DNA of 64,000 bases from Anarhynchus alexandrinus (Eukaryota; Chordata; Aves; Charadriiformes; Charadriidae). Made by a program: the position numbers and the translations under genes. Location: positions 62,001 through 126,000 of the forward strand of contig VUYV01000290.1 in the NCBI GenBank assembly GCA_008711295.1. The letters are read 5' to 3'. This document shows positions 38,911-50,046 of this stretch, piece by piece; positions within the stretch are counted from its first letter, which is position 1, and the number at the start of each line of letters is the position of its first letter. The notes under the pieces were generated by a model. It searched no databases. It was not told where the DNA came from and worked only from the letters and a program-made list of their open reading frames with translations.

Positions 38911-41904
38911 TGACTGCTTCTAGGAGAGAGTGTGGCAAATGTGTAGTATCATATGTCACTAGTGCACAATAGTAAAAACTAATTAATTCAACAGAATCAG
39001 CAGCAAGATCTTTTTTTTTCCTCAGGTTGCAGAATAGAGCTACCTGGGTTGGTATTTGGCTAGTATACTGGCGTTCATGTGTAAATTCTGGAGCAAAAAT
39101 TACTGTTGTAGATTCTGATTCCACAGGTCAGACCTTTGATAACCCATCTAAAACGTGAGGTCTTCATCAGTACAGCATTTACTGCTGAGATGGCTTACTT
39201 TGTAGTGTTTTTGCTGAGGGGAAAAGTGATCTCCTTCCTATGAGGAAATATGATACAGCCTGGCCTTCCTCTCTTTAGGGAATAGGGTTGTAGCCAATAG
39301 TTTAAGATATGTTGCTGAGCTTTCCTTAGGTTTCAGAAATTTTGTTATTTGTTGGAAGCGACTCCTGTGTTTAATTTGGCTGGGAATGTTGTAAGTAGTA
39401 GAACTGGCATGGCATAGGCTGGTGGTGGAGAAGGATGTTAGAAAGCTGCAGAACACCCAGGTACAAAGCCCCGTGCAGAAGACAGGTGCTGAAAGCTGGG
39501 GAGATGTAAATCATCTTCAGCAGAAACACTGCTTCCCTGGCTGAGAGTGTTGGTGGAGCATCACAATGTGAGAAGGCCACTTGTAGCACCTGCTGCCTAT
39601 GCCCATCCTCCAGAGCAGCCAGTTTCTTCATGAAGCGAAGGTCTTCATGTTAATGGGAGCGTATGACAATGTAATGTGACTTTTGGAAGGGTTACAGCAA
39701 GTTCTGAATGATATATGAAATGAAAAATCCCTGCCTGGTGCAGAGAAAGCGTGTGCAACGCTGGATGATACACTGCCAACAGTTCTAACAAGGGGCTCCT
39801 TCACAGATTTTCCACCTCAATCAGCAATGCAGTTGATATCCCCTGAGCAAAATCTCTCCTCTACTTTTTTTTTTCTCTGTGTACGAGTGAAGAAAAATTT
39901 TTCAGCTTTATAGCTTACCTACTGCCTAAAATGCTCATTCAATAATCTTTCTCTGCTTCCAGTTGTGACAGTCTCTATAGGCAAGCATCCTCTCCCCGTA
40001 ATTCATTCAGGCTCTTTCAGGTACTTTGCTGTAAATTTATTCTCCATGCACTGTGAGGGTGGGACTGGCAAATCTTCATCAGCGATCTAGTCAGTGATGT
40101 ATAACATTTGCTGGTCAAGTCTGATGCAAAAATTAGTGAGGAAGTAAACAATAAGGCCAGGTAAAGAGTGATCACCTAGTTTAATGTTTCTGTTCCAACA
40201 AAACAGTGTTTTTTAATACAGTCAAGCCCTAGCTAGTATATATTGGAATGGAGAATGGAGTAAATCGCATTTTGGAAAGCAGTGGTTTGTGGAAGAACTT
40301 AGGTGGCATCACAGATAATTTCTTTAACTCAAATTTTTGCTGCTGTGCTGTGGCAAAAAAAGACCTGACATGATCTATGAAAAAGAGAAACATTTAGTAC
40401 TGTTTGTAAGCTTGCTTCTAGGATGATGTGTCCCATTCTCCCCAAGCTGGGCTATAAAATGAGTTAAAGATTGGAAATCAAACATCGGGATGAAGGGCTT
40501 AAAGAATTCAGAGTATTTGGCTAATTTAAGAGCAGGCTGAGAGGTGACTCTGAAGAAGATACCTGATAGCAGAGGCTTTTCCACCTGGCTGACAGAAGCT
40601 GAAGTTCAGCTAATACAGTCTTGAAGTAAGAAGCTGCCTTTTGGCTGCGAGGTCTGTTGAACAGGAGAGTGTCCCTCTGGGGAAGAGGCAGAGAGAGAGT
40701 TGTCGTTGCTTCAAGCCTTCTGATAAGCCTGGGCTGGACGGCTGTGCCCCTGTGCAGCTAGCCATGCCTCGTCCCTTTCCTTTAGGGGAAAGCATTGCGC
40801 TCAATCTCTTATAGCCAGCAACTCCACGTTAAGACAATTAAGACCTGAATGTCACGGCTTAGATTTTCAGTGAGCTGCCTGAAGATGATCAGGGCAGATT
40901 TCTTTTCATCCCCTCCCTTGCGCAATGAACAAAGATTTCTGTATGCTGCTTCTTTTCATTGTTATTAATTGCTTTCCCTTGCAGCCTGAGAGATTGGCCA
41001 CAGCAGGAGATCTCTTTGTAGGTGGTATAGAGAGTGATTACGGATTGCCTTAGTGGGTTTGGGAGGGAATTTTCCCTGGGTCAGGTTGGCAGGCTCTGTG
41101 GATCTTTCACCTCATATAGCATGAGGTGTGGTTCGTCTGCTAGGATCATTTGTGTACATCTCACATGATTAATTCCTCACTTCCTCAGGTCTTGCCAACC
41201 CTGTGTCTGTGGCAGATAGTTTTCTAAGCACAGAAGTGCTTTTCTCTCACTGAAGTCTTTGGACATCCACTAGGATGTTTTGGTTAAAGTTAATGGTCTG
41301 TGAATACACAGTAGGTGCATCTGGTATCCTTTTTGGCCTTAACTTTTAGAGAATGATATCTATATGCTGTCTGATTGGTTAAGACTGGGGTGGTTATTTA
41401 GGAGAGCATGCTCTTCTGTTCTGAAAAATGGCCTGACTTCTTCAGAGCGTTTGTCCTGGCAGCCTGAGAAAAGCTTAATCTCTTAATTGAGCAGAAGTGC
41501 AGCTTGCTTTAGTTTAATTGCAGAGACCAGTCAACAAATACAGTTCAGATCGTGCATTTCCATATGTGAATGCAACTCTATAGATTGATCTCAACTAGGT
41601 GTCGGTACTGTCTGAAAGGATATCCCCTTCGATTAGCTTTCTGGCTCTGTACAGAAACAACCAGTGCGAAAGAAAAGATAACTCACTTAGTGTTCTTCTT
41701 GTAGTTAAAGTAGCTCGATAGCCAACGAATTCCTGTCTTGCTGTATGCTGGTACTATAGGAGTATAATTTCTACAGTGACTTTTCAATGTCAGTGAAGCG
41801 AATGAGGTATTCCTGAGTTTGAATCCTTTTTCAAAAAAGCATATAATTTAGACCTTAAGTCTGTCTACTTCAGCAAAATAACAAAGCCTGCCTTCAAAAT
41901 ACAG

Positions 41905-41967
41905 GCTTTGCAGCCTCAGGGGCCCTCTGATATACGTGACACAGAACTTGACCTGATCTATATGCAG
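41905..41967 (+). other. Exon-like segment with perfect splice donor
   Basis: CAG followed by GTAAGTAT at 41965-41975 is a perfect match to the U1-complementary donor. Upstream, one frame is open for 21 codons from a possible AG acceptor at 41903-41904, and it stays open back to another AG at 41872-41873. The upstream pyrimidine tract is only moderate. The predicted peptide ends in DTELDLIYMQ, which I do not recognise. The strong donor is clear; the exon is an inference. Confidence 0.12.
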
Positions 41968-43094
41968 GTAAGTATTTGTGAATGTTTGGGTGTATAATAT
42001 TATGGTATAATATGCATTTTAAGAAAAAATCTGTTTCACTAGAACTAGAGTTTCACCATACAGGTATATGCAAGTGTGCAAATACAATGTGTGCATGAAA
42101 TGCTAATTTGAAATTCTGCTATTTATAGAATATCTAGCAGCACAATAGAAATAGACATCATATAAGCAGCAGTGTTTGATAGTTGTCTTTCACTTCCTGA
42201 TCAAAGAGAGAGAGATTGGTATTCTTCATGAAATGGCCTTTGCAGGAATGCCGTAAGCAATCAAGATTCACCCTGTGCATATCAGGAGAAACCGTGCCAC
42301 TTGCACACGTCTGGCTTCATCCTGTAAAGTAGAAAACAGCAGCAATGGTGTGATTTCATTCAAATGCTGTCTGTTGTTGTACATCTTTCTTCTTTGCACC
42401 CCAAACTAAAGACTTCAAAGTAAAATAAAAAAAAAAAACAACAACCCACAAACAACAGAATACTGTATTTCTAAGCTCAGTTGTCCTTAAAAATTTGAAT
42501 GAGTCATTTAGATAATATTCACAATACCAGCAGCTCCAGGGCACTTTAGAGAATACGTTTCAGCACACAGACATTTGAAACAAAAATTGTAATGTTCTAA
42601 ATGGAATTAGATGAGCAAAACCGTGTCATACAGAGATGAAATATAAATCAGTGCTTTAGGCCCACTCCATGAAAAATGTATGCACTTTTAAAAAACCGTT
42701 TTTCTTCTGCAATGGTTTCATTTCTGTAGAAACCAGTGGTTGATTGTGGGTTGTTTTTGTTGTGTTGTTTTTTTCCTCCTAGAGCATTCTCCTAAATGTG
42801 CTTTTGCCACTCAATAAACTCTTCTTTCCACTAAATGTCTGTCTCAGTATTAAGCCCCCAAGGAACTGTACAAGCCAAAGGCAGATGGAAACAATAGGCA
42901 TTCCGTGTTCAAACGTACAACCTACAGAAAGTTCATTTGTCAAAAGTCTGAGGAACATTTCCAAGGAGGCTGCTTCATAAACAACATCCACATGGGGCAG
43001 ATCTGACTTGTGCTACTGCTTTTCATGCACATATTCCATAAGAATTTAATAGGCTGTTTACTCTTCAATTAATAGTTAAAGAAACATTTACAGA

Positions 43095-43199
43095 AGCTTG
43101 TTCCAAATCCCAGTCTCAGTTCTTCTCTCCTTCCCCTCCCGCCCCACTTAATTCTCTTCATCTTTTACATGCCCCCAACCACTTTCCTTCTTTTGACAG
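43095..43199 (+). other. Pyrimidine-rich island ending in acceptor-like AG
   Basis: About 100 bp strongly biased to C and T, ending in CCTTCTTTTGACAG at 43199. The following 26 codons are open in one frame, with proline and basic residues, but no good donor follows. It could be an unused acceptor or simple strand-biased sequence. Confidence 0.3.
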
Positions 43200-44759
43200 A
43201 AGCCCTATCCTAGCCCCTCTGTTAAGACCAAACCACTCTCAGACCGCATTGAACTCTTTGTATTTCCCAGACTTTTTTGAACTCTATTTTTCTACCCATG
43301 AGAGTTGTGCTCCTTCACTGGTAAGCATGCAAACTCCACCATGCTACCAGTCTTTGAGATACCAATCAATAATGCCAGTATAGTATTGTTGAAAGTTCAT
43401 CTACCCTTCTGACTCATGCCTGGAAGACAAAAGTCACTTTGGTCAGTACCGTCTAGTAGACAGCATACTATTTTTTAAAGCTCTAATTATTTATGGTAAG
43501 TGTTTGCCTTCATTCCTTGGCTTTGTATTAATGAAATGTTTAGTGTGATTAGGATGCTGGTTCTATAAAGTTGTGAAATCGCCTTGGCTCTCATGGACTT
43601 CAACACCTTCCCTGATCAGACCTCAGATTAGTGACAAGGAAAACAGGGAAGACTTTGTCGATACCTGGATGCTGTAGGTATGGTTCTGAGCTTGTTTTCA
43701 TGTAATCCAGAGCTGAGACCAGCAGAGCTGAAGAGCCATCAGCCAGCTACTTATAGGTCATACATATATGTGTAGGGCATATGTTCTTATACCAGGCCAC
43801 ATCTGTGCACATTTTACCAAAACACCTCCTGAATGTATGGACTGTCAAAATAGGCAGCTGATTCAGAGTGCTGTAATTATAGAAATGGAAGTAACTAGCT
43901 TCTGGATTAGGCCAATTTGAATTTACCTGGGACACCCAAATCCTGTATCTGGTGCTTAAAATCCCAAGTAGTATTTTCTGGAGCCTGAGGAAGATATTAA
44001 ATGGTATCATCAGAAAATTAGTTGCCCACAAACGCAGCATTCAGTTTTGATCTGTAGTTAATCAATGACCATGTGTCGATCTTCAAAGTTATAAAATGTT
44101 GGAAGGTGACTTGAAACCAGAGGTATATTCCATACATTTCTATGTATAATCTCCTAGCACTAAAAAATGTATAACCATTTCTTAGCCTCTGACTGGATTT
44201 CAAAAGCAGCATTTGCAAATAGTAGACACAGAGGAGTGAAAACCATCCCAGAAGAATGAAAAGGACTCCATGACAGTTTATCACATGCCAAAGAGCATCA
44301 TAGTTTCCTCTCAAGTTACATCAAATTCATCTGAGCAGGCCACTTCCCGGCTGGCGGGGCTCAGGCAGAACTTGGATCTCCCCCTCACCTGAGCTGCATG
44401 GAGGTGCAGAGGTGTGAATAAGCGTGAGGCCGATGGCATGTTGACAGCTTTGGGTAAGGTTTCTTCAGTGGAATTACTTGCTTCAGACTCTAAGGTCACA
44501 GGTAAATTTTTGTCTGTTATGACTCTGGAAGCTGCTAGCTTTGCAAGGTTTGACCAGTACAAGAAGAGAAGTTGCAGCCTGGCCCTCTTCTTGTAATGCT
44601 GGGCAGGAGCACAGACTGGATCTGGTCTTAAAATGGATCCGGGTCTCCTCATGGCAGCTGCTAAGTGCGTTTATGACTAACACAGGAGCTTTTCACCTCC
44701 CCGACCTGGGGCCAAAAGGCTCCATCTCCAAGATGCTGACACAGTCGATGTGTTCCATT

Positions 44760-44772
44760 GCCCTCTGGTGGC
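44760..44772 (-). promoter_or_regulatory. CTCF-like core motif
   Basis: GCCCTCTGGTGGC on the + strand is the reverse complement of the CTCF core of the CCACCAGAGGGC type, so the motif is oriented on the minus strand. CTCF sites organise chromatin loops and insulators. It is one isolated motif, and occupancy cannot be judged from sequence. Confidence 0.35.
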
Positions 44773-45620
44773 CTGTCCACTGGAGTATAAGGCTATTGCT
44801 GTTACCACTTGCAGGAGTAGGTGCTACTTGTGTAAGAGAAGCAGGTACTACAGGTAGCAGAGAAAAATCAGGCAAATATTGGTCAGGTCCTTATTTTGTA
44901 AGAACTGTGGCCTGTTGTTGCTTTAGTTTATTATGAAAATTGTAAACCAAAAACAATGGGCCAAGGTCTGCTATCACTTATCCCCATGGAAATCTAGAGA
45001 TTTCTGCTGGAGCTGGACTCATCACTCTGGATTTACGCCTGTGCAAAGAGAGTTGCAAAGTGGCTTGGAGGGACAGGGCAACCTTTAAACTGCTTGACCA
45101 TTAGTCTTTGGTAAAGTTATGAGTTTGCCCTTGCAGTACGTGGGCAGCCTCTTAGAGCACAAAGAAGAAAAAAAAAATTATCGGTGAAAATCCAAATTCA
45201 TTCAGTACTGTGTAGTTACTGAAGCCAAAATTCACATGCGCTGAGGCTAGAACCCTCTCCTATAATAGTCATCACCTGCTCTTTGAGGTTGGGCACCTCA
45301 CCTCCCAGGTGCTGTAGCCTTACATTGCTTACAGCCCTTGACATGTTACGTTCTTTTTTAGCAGATGAGCTCAGCTGTTTCTTTCAGTTGTGCTGGTCCT
45401 AGCCAGGTAAACCTGTATTTACAGCCATGGGTCTGCTTTCTCAGATGTGGAAGAATATGAATGTTTTAGCATAAGTGACCTACTGTGAACCATTATTTTT
45501 CGTTCTTGCTAGAAATGGTTCCCAGGAGAAAGATACTGTGAAAGGGAGTGACAACCTTGGAATCAGATGCTTTCATTTTTGTTGATGTTAGTTTGTTGAC
45601 TTCAGTGGCTGTCTACATAT

Positions 45621-45640
45621 ATGCTAATGATCATTTGCAT
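45621..45640. promoter_or_regulatory. Paired octamer-like POU sites
   Basis: ATGCTAAT (45621-45628) is followed after 4 bp by ATTTGCAT (45633-45640), the exact reverse complement of the consensus octamer ATGCAAAT. The first copy differs from the octamer at one base. The near-palindromic arrangement could bind a POU-factor dimer. It is a motif-level call only. Confidence 0.25.
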
Positions 45641-46635
45641 GTCTGTGGTATTTTTATAGGTGGGGAAGAAGTCAAATCTATTTAAGAGTGTGCTTCCAGG
45701 AATAGGTCTTTGCAAGTCATGGCAAAAGCATGGTAGGAAGCGAGCCAGAGAAGCAATGCTTTTTCCGTTTATGCTGGAAGACTTTTGGCTCTACAAGGTT
45801 ATCTGTTCTCACAAAGAAGTCCAGATCAGGAGAGCCAATGGAGAATTTTCTTTGTGAGTTGTTTGCATCCCAGCTACTTTTGCTTGCATTTGTCATGGAA
45901 TATATTAAAATAGTCATATTCCACAGTCCACACAGCATGTCAGCTTTGAGACAAGTACTCTGAAATGTGCTCACAGATGATAAATTGCACACTGTGTCAA
46001 CTACATCTTTGTCATGAGATTCTGTTTTCTATTTATAGTTGAAATGAAACACTTGAGAAAAATTCTAAACCAAAGCAATTTCACAGAAATCTCGTAAATT
46101 TTTCCTTATGTGTATATCAGTGAAAAGACCCTCCTGTGCTATCTTTTTGCTCTGTGGGGCTCCAACAATCAACTTCTGAGATCAAAGTAGGATGCTCTCA
46201 AGATTGTGAAACTTATAATGTGTCCATGTAATCTAGGTAGTGTGCCTTTGGAGTGTGTTTCCTTTCAAACGTTAAGGGGAAAGAGCACTTAACCATAACA
46301 CAGTGCAAATACGTACAAAATTTGATACAGTTTTGGGGACTGAAAACCCATTATCTCCATAACAGAAGAGATTATTTAGTTACTTCTTTGGCTTGTTGTA
46401 CTAGTCTTGTTTGAAGCTGTCAGTGATGTCTGTGATGTACTTTGCTTTTTTTTCTTCTCTCCTTCTAAGACGACTTCCTTTTCACTTATGCATCTTAAAC
46501 GCATAATTTGCTGCAACAGAGTTGTGGGTAGCAAAAACTGGAAAAAGATACATATTTGGAGACAGCACTAGTGTGCTTTGAAGCTAGAAATACAGCTGTG
46601 TTGTTTTGTTGGTTTTTTTTCCCCTCTGCTTACAG

Positions 46636-46758
46636 CTGCCTACTTTAGGAAAAGCATGTCTGGATAGCTGTAATGATGCACTCTGACTCGAGATCTCCTG
46701 GCTTATACTGGCCTAGACATGACAGGATGTTCTGCAACATGCTGAATGATTATTTAAG
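46636..46758 (+). ncRNA. Candidate noncoding internal exon (strong splice sites)
   Basis: A long pyrimidine tract, GTTTTTTTTCCCC then TCTGCTTACAG, ends at 46635. TTTAAG followed by GTAAGTAG makes a near-consensus donor after 46758. The 123 nt between them is a typical exon length. All three + frames contain stops, so if it is spliced it belongs to a long noncoding RNA or a 5' untranslated region. An ATG at 46739 stays open to the donor for six codons, which would fit a leader exon. This is the best splice-site pair I found, but it rests on signals alone. Confidence 0.2.
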
Positions 46759-49700
46759 GTAAGTAGGCCTCGTGATGGCTTCCTCCTGCCTTGGTCACCC
46801 AAGTCTTCACGGGGCACACAAGGAAAGTTTCAAGCAAGGATCTAAGATTAGTGATGGATGAAGCACATGCGGGAGAGAGGTACTGCTCTCTGGTCAGCAT
46901 CCTCTGTATGGGATTCAGAGCAAGAGCTTGCTTGAGAAAGGACTTGTAGCTGTCTACATGGTGAGCGGGGCAACTGTATAGGAGAGTTCAGATCTCTGGA
47001 ACACACATTCTGAGGAAGCTTGGAGCAAGAGCAAGATACAGCTTTCTTGCAGTTGTGGAAGTAGCTTTATATGTGATACCACTAGAAATGTTATATTTTC
47101 TGTGGCCTTTGTGGCTTTCCTTTACTACTTCTGGGCTTCTCAAAGTGTACTTTCTACCCTGCTCTCCCTTCTTGAATCTAAGAGGAGATTTGGTGGTTTA
47201 TTCCAGATTTACGTAGATATAATTATGACATTAAAGGTAACTCTTACTTGAACACTAGAATAGCTGGCCTGTCAACATGAAGGTATAGACACTTCTTCAA
47301 AATGATGTGTTCCTGCATCTGACTGTGCTCTAAACCTGTAGTGGAAGTAGGGAGGTCCTGGAATTAAATTATCTTCAACTCTGTAATCTTAGCCATCCAT
47401 TGATCTGAGTGCCACAATCTAGCTTAGAAGTGCGTATGCAGGGCATTAACTGCAGAAGAAACCATTGCAGTATCAGTGTACTGCTGCACTGGAAAGGTTG
47501 AGATGGTTACTAAAACTTGGTTAGACTAGAAAGGTAATTGACCATACTTAACAGCAGTTTTACAAATAGTGAGCTAATAACTTGTGCCCAGTCTTGCAAA
47601 ATAGCTGCCTCAACTACCTTTTTTTTGAAAATTGTTTTATGGAGGAAGAGATCTTTAAAAGCTACATAGAAAAAAATAATCCTGATGTTCTTTGTTTAAG
47701 TTAATAAGGCCACCAAAAAGAACACTAAATCCACAGTCCTTGTTTAGAGACAGCACCACAAAAGCAGTTTGGTTTTTCTTTTTTTTTTTCGTTTCGCTCT
47801 TCCATCTCTCTTCAGTCATTTCCAGCTCTTTCCTTCTGTTCCTATTCAATGCACTTGTTCTATGTACTCTGTTACCAAATTCTGGATGACCTTAGAAAGT
47901 GAACCTCCCTCTGCTGAAAGTTTGGTCTGCTCATAATGCCAGCTTTCTGCCAGTACTATGTTTAATCAGGCAGCTTCCTCCTCTGCAACTTGTCCATCCT
48001 GTTTAACTAAATCTTTTTAGTCAGAGCAGCAATACTGTTTTGCTTAACCAGTGTGCTGGCAGAGGTTACTAAAGATATCTGTCTGGATGCTGATGTGATA
48101 TGCACTTGGGTCAGATATCTTTAACTTTTACTACACTGCTTTGTTGTTTGCTTATTTGTTTAAAATGCTCCACTGTTATATTTGCAGCAATGAAAAATAA
48201 ACTAACTAGCATCCAGCTCTGAAACTGTTGGTGGGGGAGGGCAGCCCACTTGAAAACAAGCAAGAAGTCTTACAAATATTTGGACTGATTAATTCACCAG
48301 CTTTTCTTTACAGAGCTCTTTTGTGGTATAAAGCCATTCATTGACCAAGAGAGTACATTGTCCATTTAGTTACTGTTTTGTATCTTGTGTCAAACAAAAG
48401 CCACTGCCTCCTACAACAGTAACAGCTGAATATTTTCACTGCTCATGCACTTTCCTCTTCTAGCTGCTGGATCATCAAAAATTCTAATCAACTCTGATCT
48501 AACACAAAGTACTACGTGGCATTCATCATCTGTTTTAGCCTTTAATGCACCATGCAGGTTTTAATCAAGGGTATGCAACCATTAGCAAAAAGAAAGAGAA
48601 GAATTATGACAGTGTCCTAAGCAGAGCTCTTAAGCCAACATCACAGGCAGCAGATCAGTTCACCTCCTCCTGCCAAGTACAAATACAGGAGAATAAGATG
48701 GACCTTGTTTGAAATAATTGCAGGAGAGCACCACTGAGGTTTCAGGGCCATGACTTCCGTTCTTTTGTTTTAGTACTAACTAAGTGCTAAGGCTTATTTG
48801 CTTGGCTTTCCTGAATATTGAAAACAAATGTTGGCACTGTTGCCTTGGTGTGTGGGGGCTGCTGGATCATCTACTCAGCTTGGTGTCCGCCTGTATCTCC
48901 CACTGTTGTCAGAGAGAGCCAAGGGGGATTTGCAGTGATTGGCAAAACTGAGCCAAGTGCCTTCTTTGCAGCAGCCCAGGCCTTTTGGTCTCTCACCTCC
49001 TCCTAAGCGAATTCTCTTAGTCACCTCACCTCTTTTTCTTAAGTGCAGGACTAGGTAGGTCACTGCTGGCTTGTCAGTAGAATTAGATCCGTGTGCCCTG
49101 CTTTGCATGCAAGCAGAAAACTGATCCTGTTTCTCCTGGATTTGGCATCTCTTCCAGCACCTCTTGCTTCCCTGCCTATTTCATCAGAGACATCCATCCC
49201 TAACAGGATGGCAAGCAGTCATCTCCTGCCATTCCCTGACTCACTGCTCACAAAGCACCGGGGTTTCGTTTGACTATAAGGATGCACATTCAATACCAGG
49301 TCAAGAAGTTCCTCCTTTTGCCTCCCCCGCCCCCACCCCATCTCAACCCAGTAAATCAAAGCCGAGCAGCCACAAGCTGCTAGCGTGGTATCAGGCTTTG
49401 AATCCAATTTGGCATAGGGAAGAGGCGCTGGTCTGTGCTGCAGAATTGTTTTATTTCTGCCTAGTTGAGAGAAGGATGAAAATAGTTGTTTTAGGGAGGG
49501 GAGCAGGCACAGTAGCGCGATCTTTCTCATGCCTCATGAACTCATGAGTATGCCTTGCTGGAAGTGGCTGGTGTAAGGGTGAAGGACCTCACGCTCCCTT
49601 ACGTGTCCTGGGCAAAACTACCCTTCATTGGGTTTGAGGGTTTGCTACCTCTAATACAACTGCAGTTGTTTGCTCATCCTTCCCCCTTGCCGCCTTCTCC

Positions 49701-49974
49701 CTTCTCAGTTCTGGTGTTAGCAGAGCTGTTTCAGGTCCTGGCTTAGAAGTAAGCAGTTGTGACCCGTGCCAGCTTGTGGCATTTCCTTGAAGCTGTGATA
49801 GCAACAGGGAATGAAGCCATATATCGCGCTCTGGCTGTGCCCCACACAGCTGGTGTGGGCAGGGAGCTGACAGTCACCCAGGGAGCCTGATGTGAGCAGG
49901 GACTCACTGTTTAAATGAGGGATCTGGAAGCCTTTGGGCTTGTGAAGCGACACAAATGGTGCATGGGTGGCATA
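46759..49974. other. Gene-free noncoding stretch
   Basis: No gene is supported. It includes a perfect 12-bp inverted repeat at 48070-48123. GC content rises from about 48850 on, giving overlapping chance open frames on both strands (for example 49164-49547 on + and 49219-49530 on -) with no domain evidence. Confidence 0.65.
48070..48123. repeat. Perfect 12-bp inverted repeat, 30-nt loop
   Basis: TAAAGATATCTG (48070-48081) and CAGATATCTTTA (48112-48123) are exact reverse complements. Each arm contains the palindrome GATATC, so GATA cores occur on both strands. The 54-nt total is short for a microRNA precursor and the loop does not extend the stem. By rough calculation (64000 x 30 / 4^12) such a pair is expected about 0.1 times per window at equal base frequencies. 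Confidence 0.7.
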
Positions 49975-50046
49975 TGGCAGGGGGGTTGGAACTCGATGAT
50001 CTTCAAGGTCCTTTCCAACCTAAACCATTCTATGATTCTATGATTC
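49975..50046 (+). mobile_element. CR1 LINE 3' tail fragment (5'-truncated)
   Basis: The sequence from about GGCAGGGGGGTTGGA through GATGATCTTCAAGGTCC, TTTCCAACC and the terminal ATTCTATG repeats is the characteristic 3' end of avian CR1 non-LTR retrotransposons. Only the last ~70 bp is present, which fits the severe 5' truncation usual for CR1 insertions. It is in sense orientation. The 5' edge is approximate. This is strong evidence that the window is avian. Confidence 0.93.

Larger units (their letters stand above)
33586..46635. other. Noncoding stretch with scattered exon-like segments
   Basis: No gene is established. Besides the exon-like segments listed separately, it contains a 14-bp palindrome at 38897-38910, a pyrimidine-rich island at about 43095-43199, a CTCF-like site at 44760-44772 and an octamer pair at 45621-45640. 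Overlapping open frames on both strands near 44311-44936 have no recognisable domain. A TTGACTTCAGTGG segment at 45596-45608 matches the possible old repeat core also seen near 27775. Confidence 0.6.

Noticed and set aside
43747..44314. Two adjacent minus-strand frames (97 and 98 codons) considered as a retroviral pol fragment
   Set aside because: No reverse transcriptase or integrase motif is visible, and the frames overlap without a coherent joint reading.
45365..45406. 42-nt microexon-like segment starting with ATG between TTTTTTAGCAG and CCAG/GTAAAC
   Set aside because: It is open and flanked by plausible sites, but very short segments between decoy sites are common and nothing else supports it.
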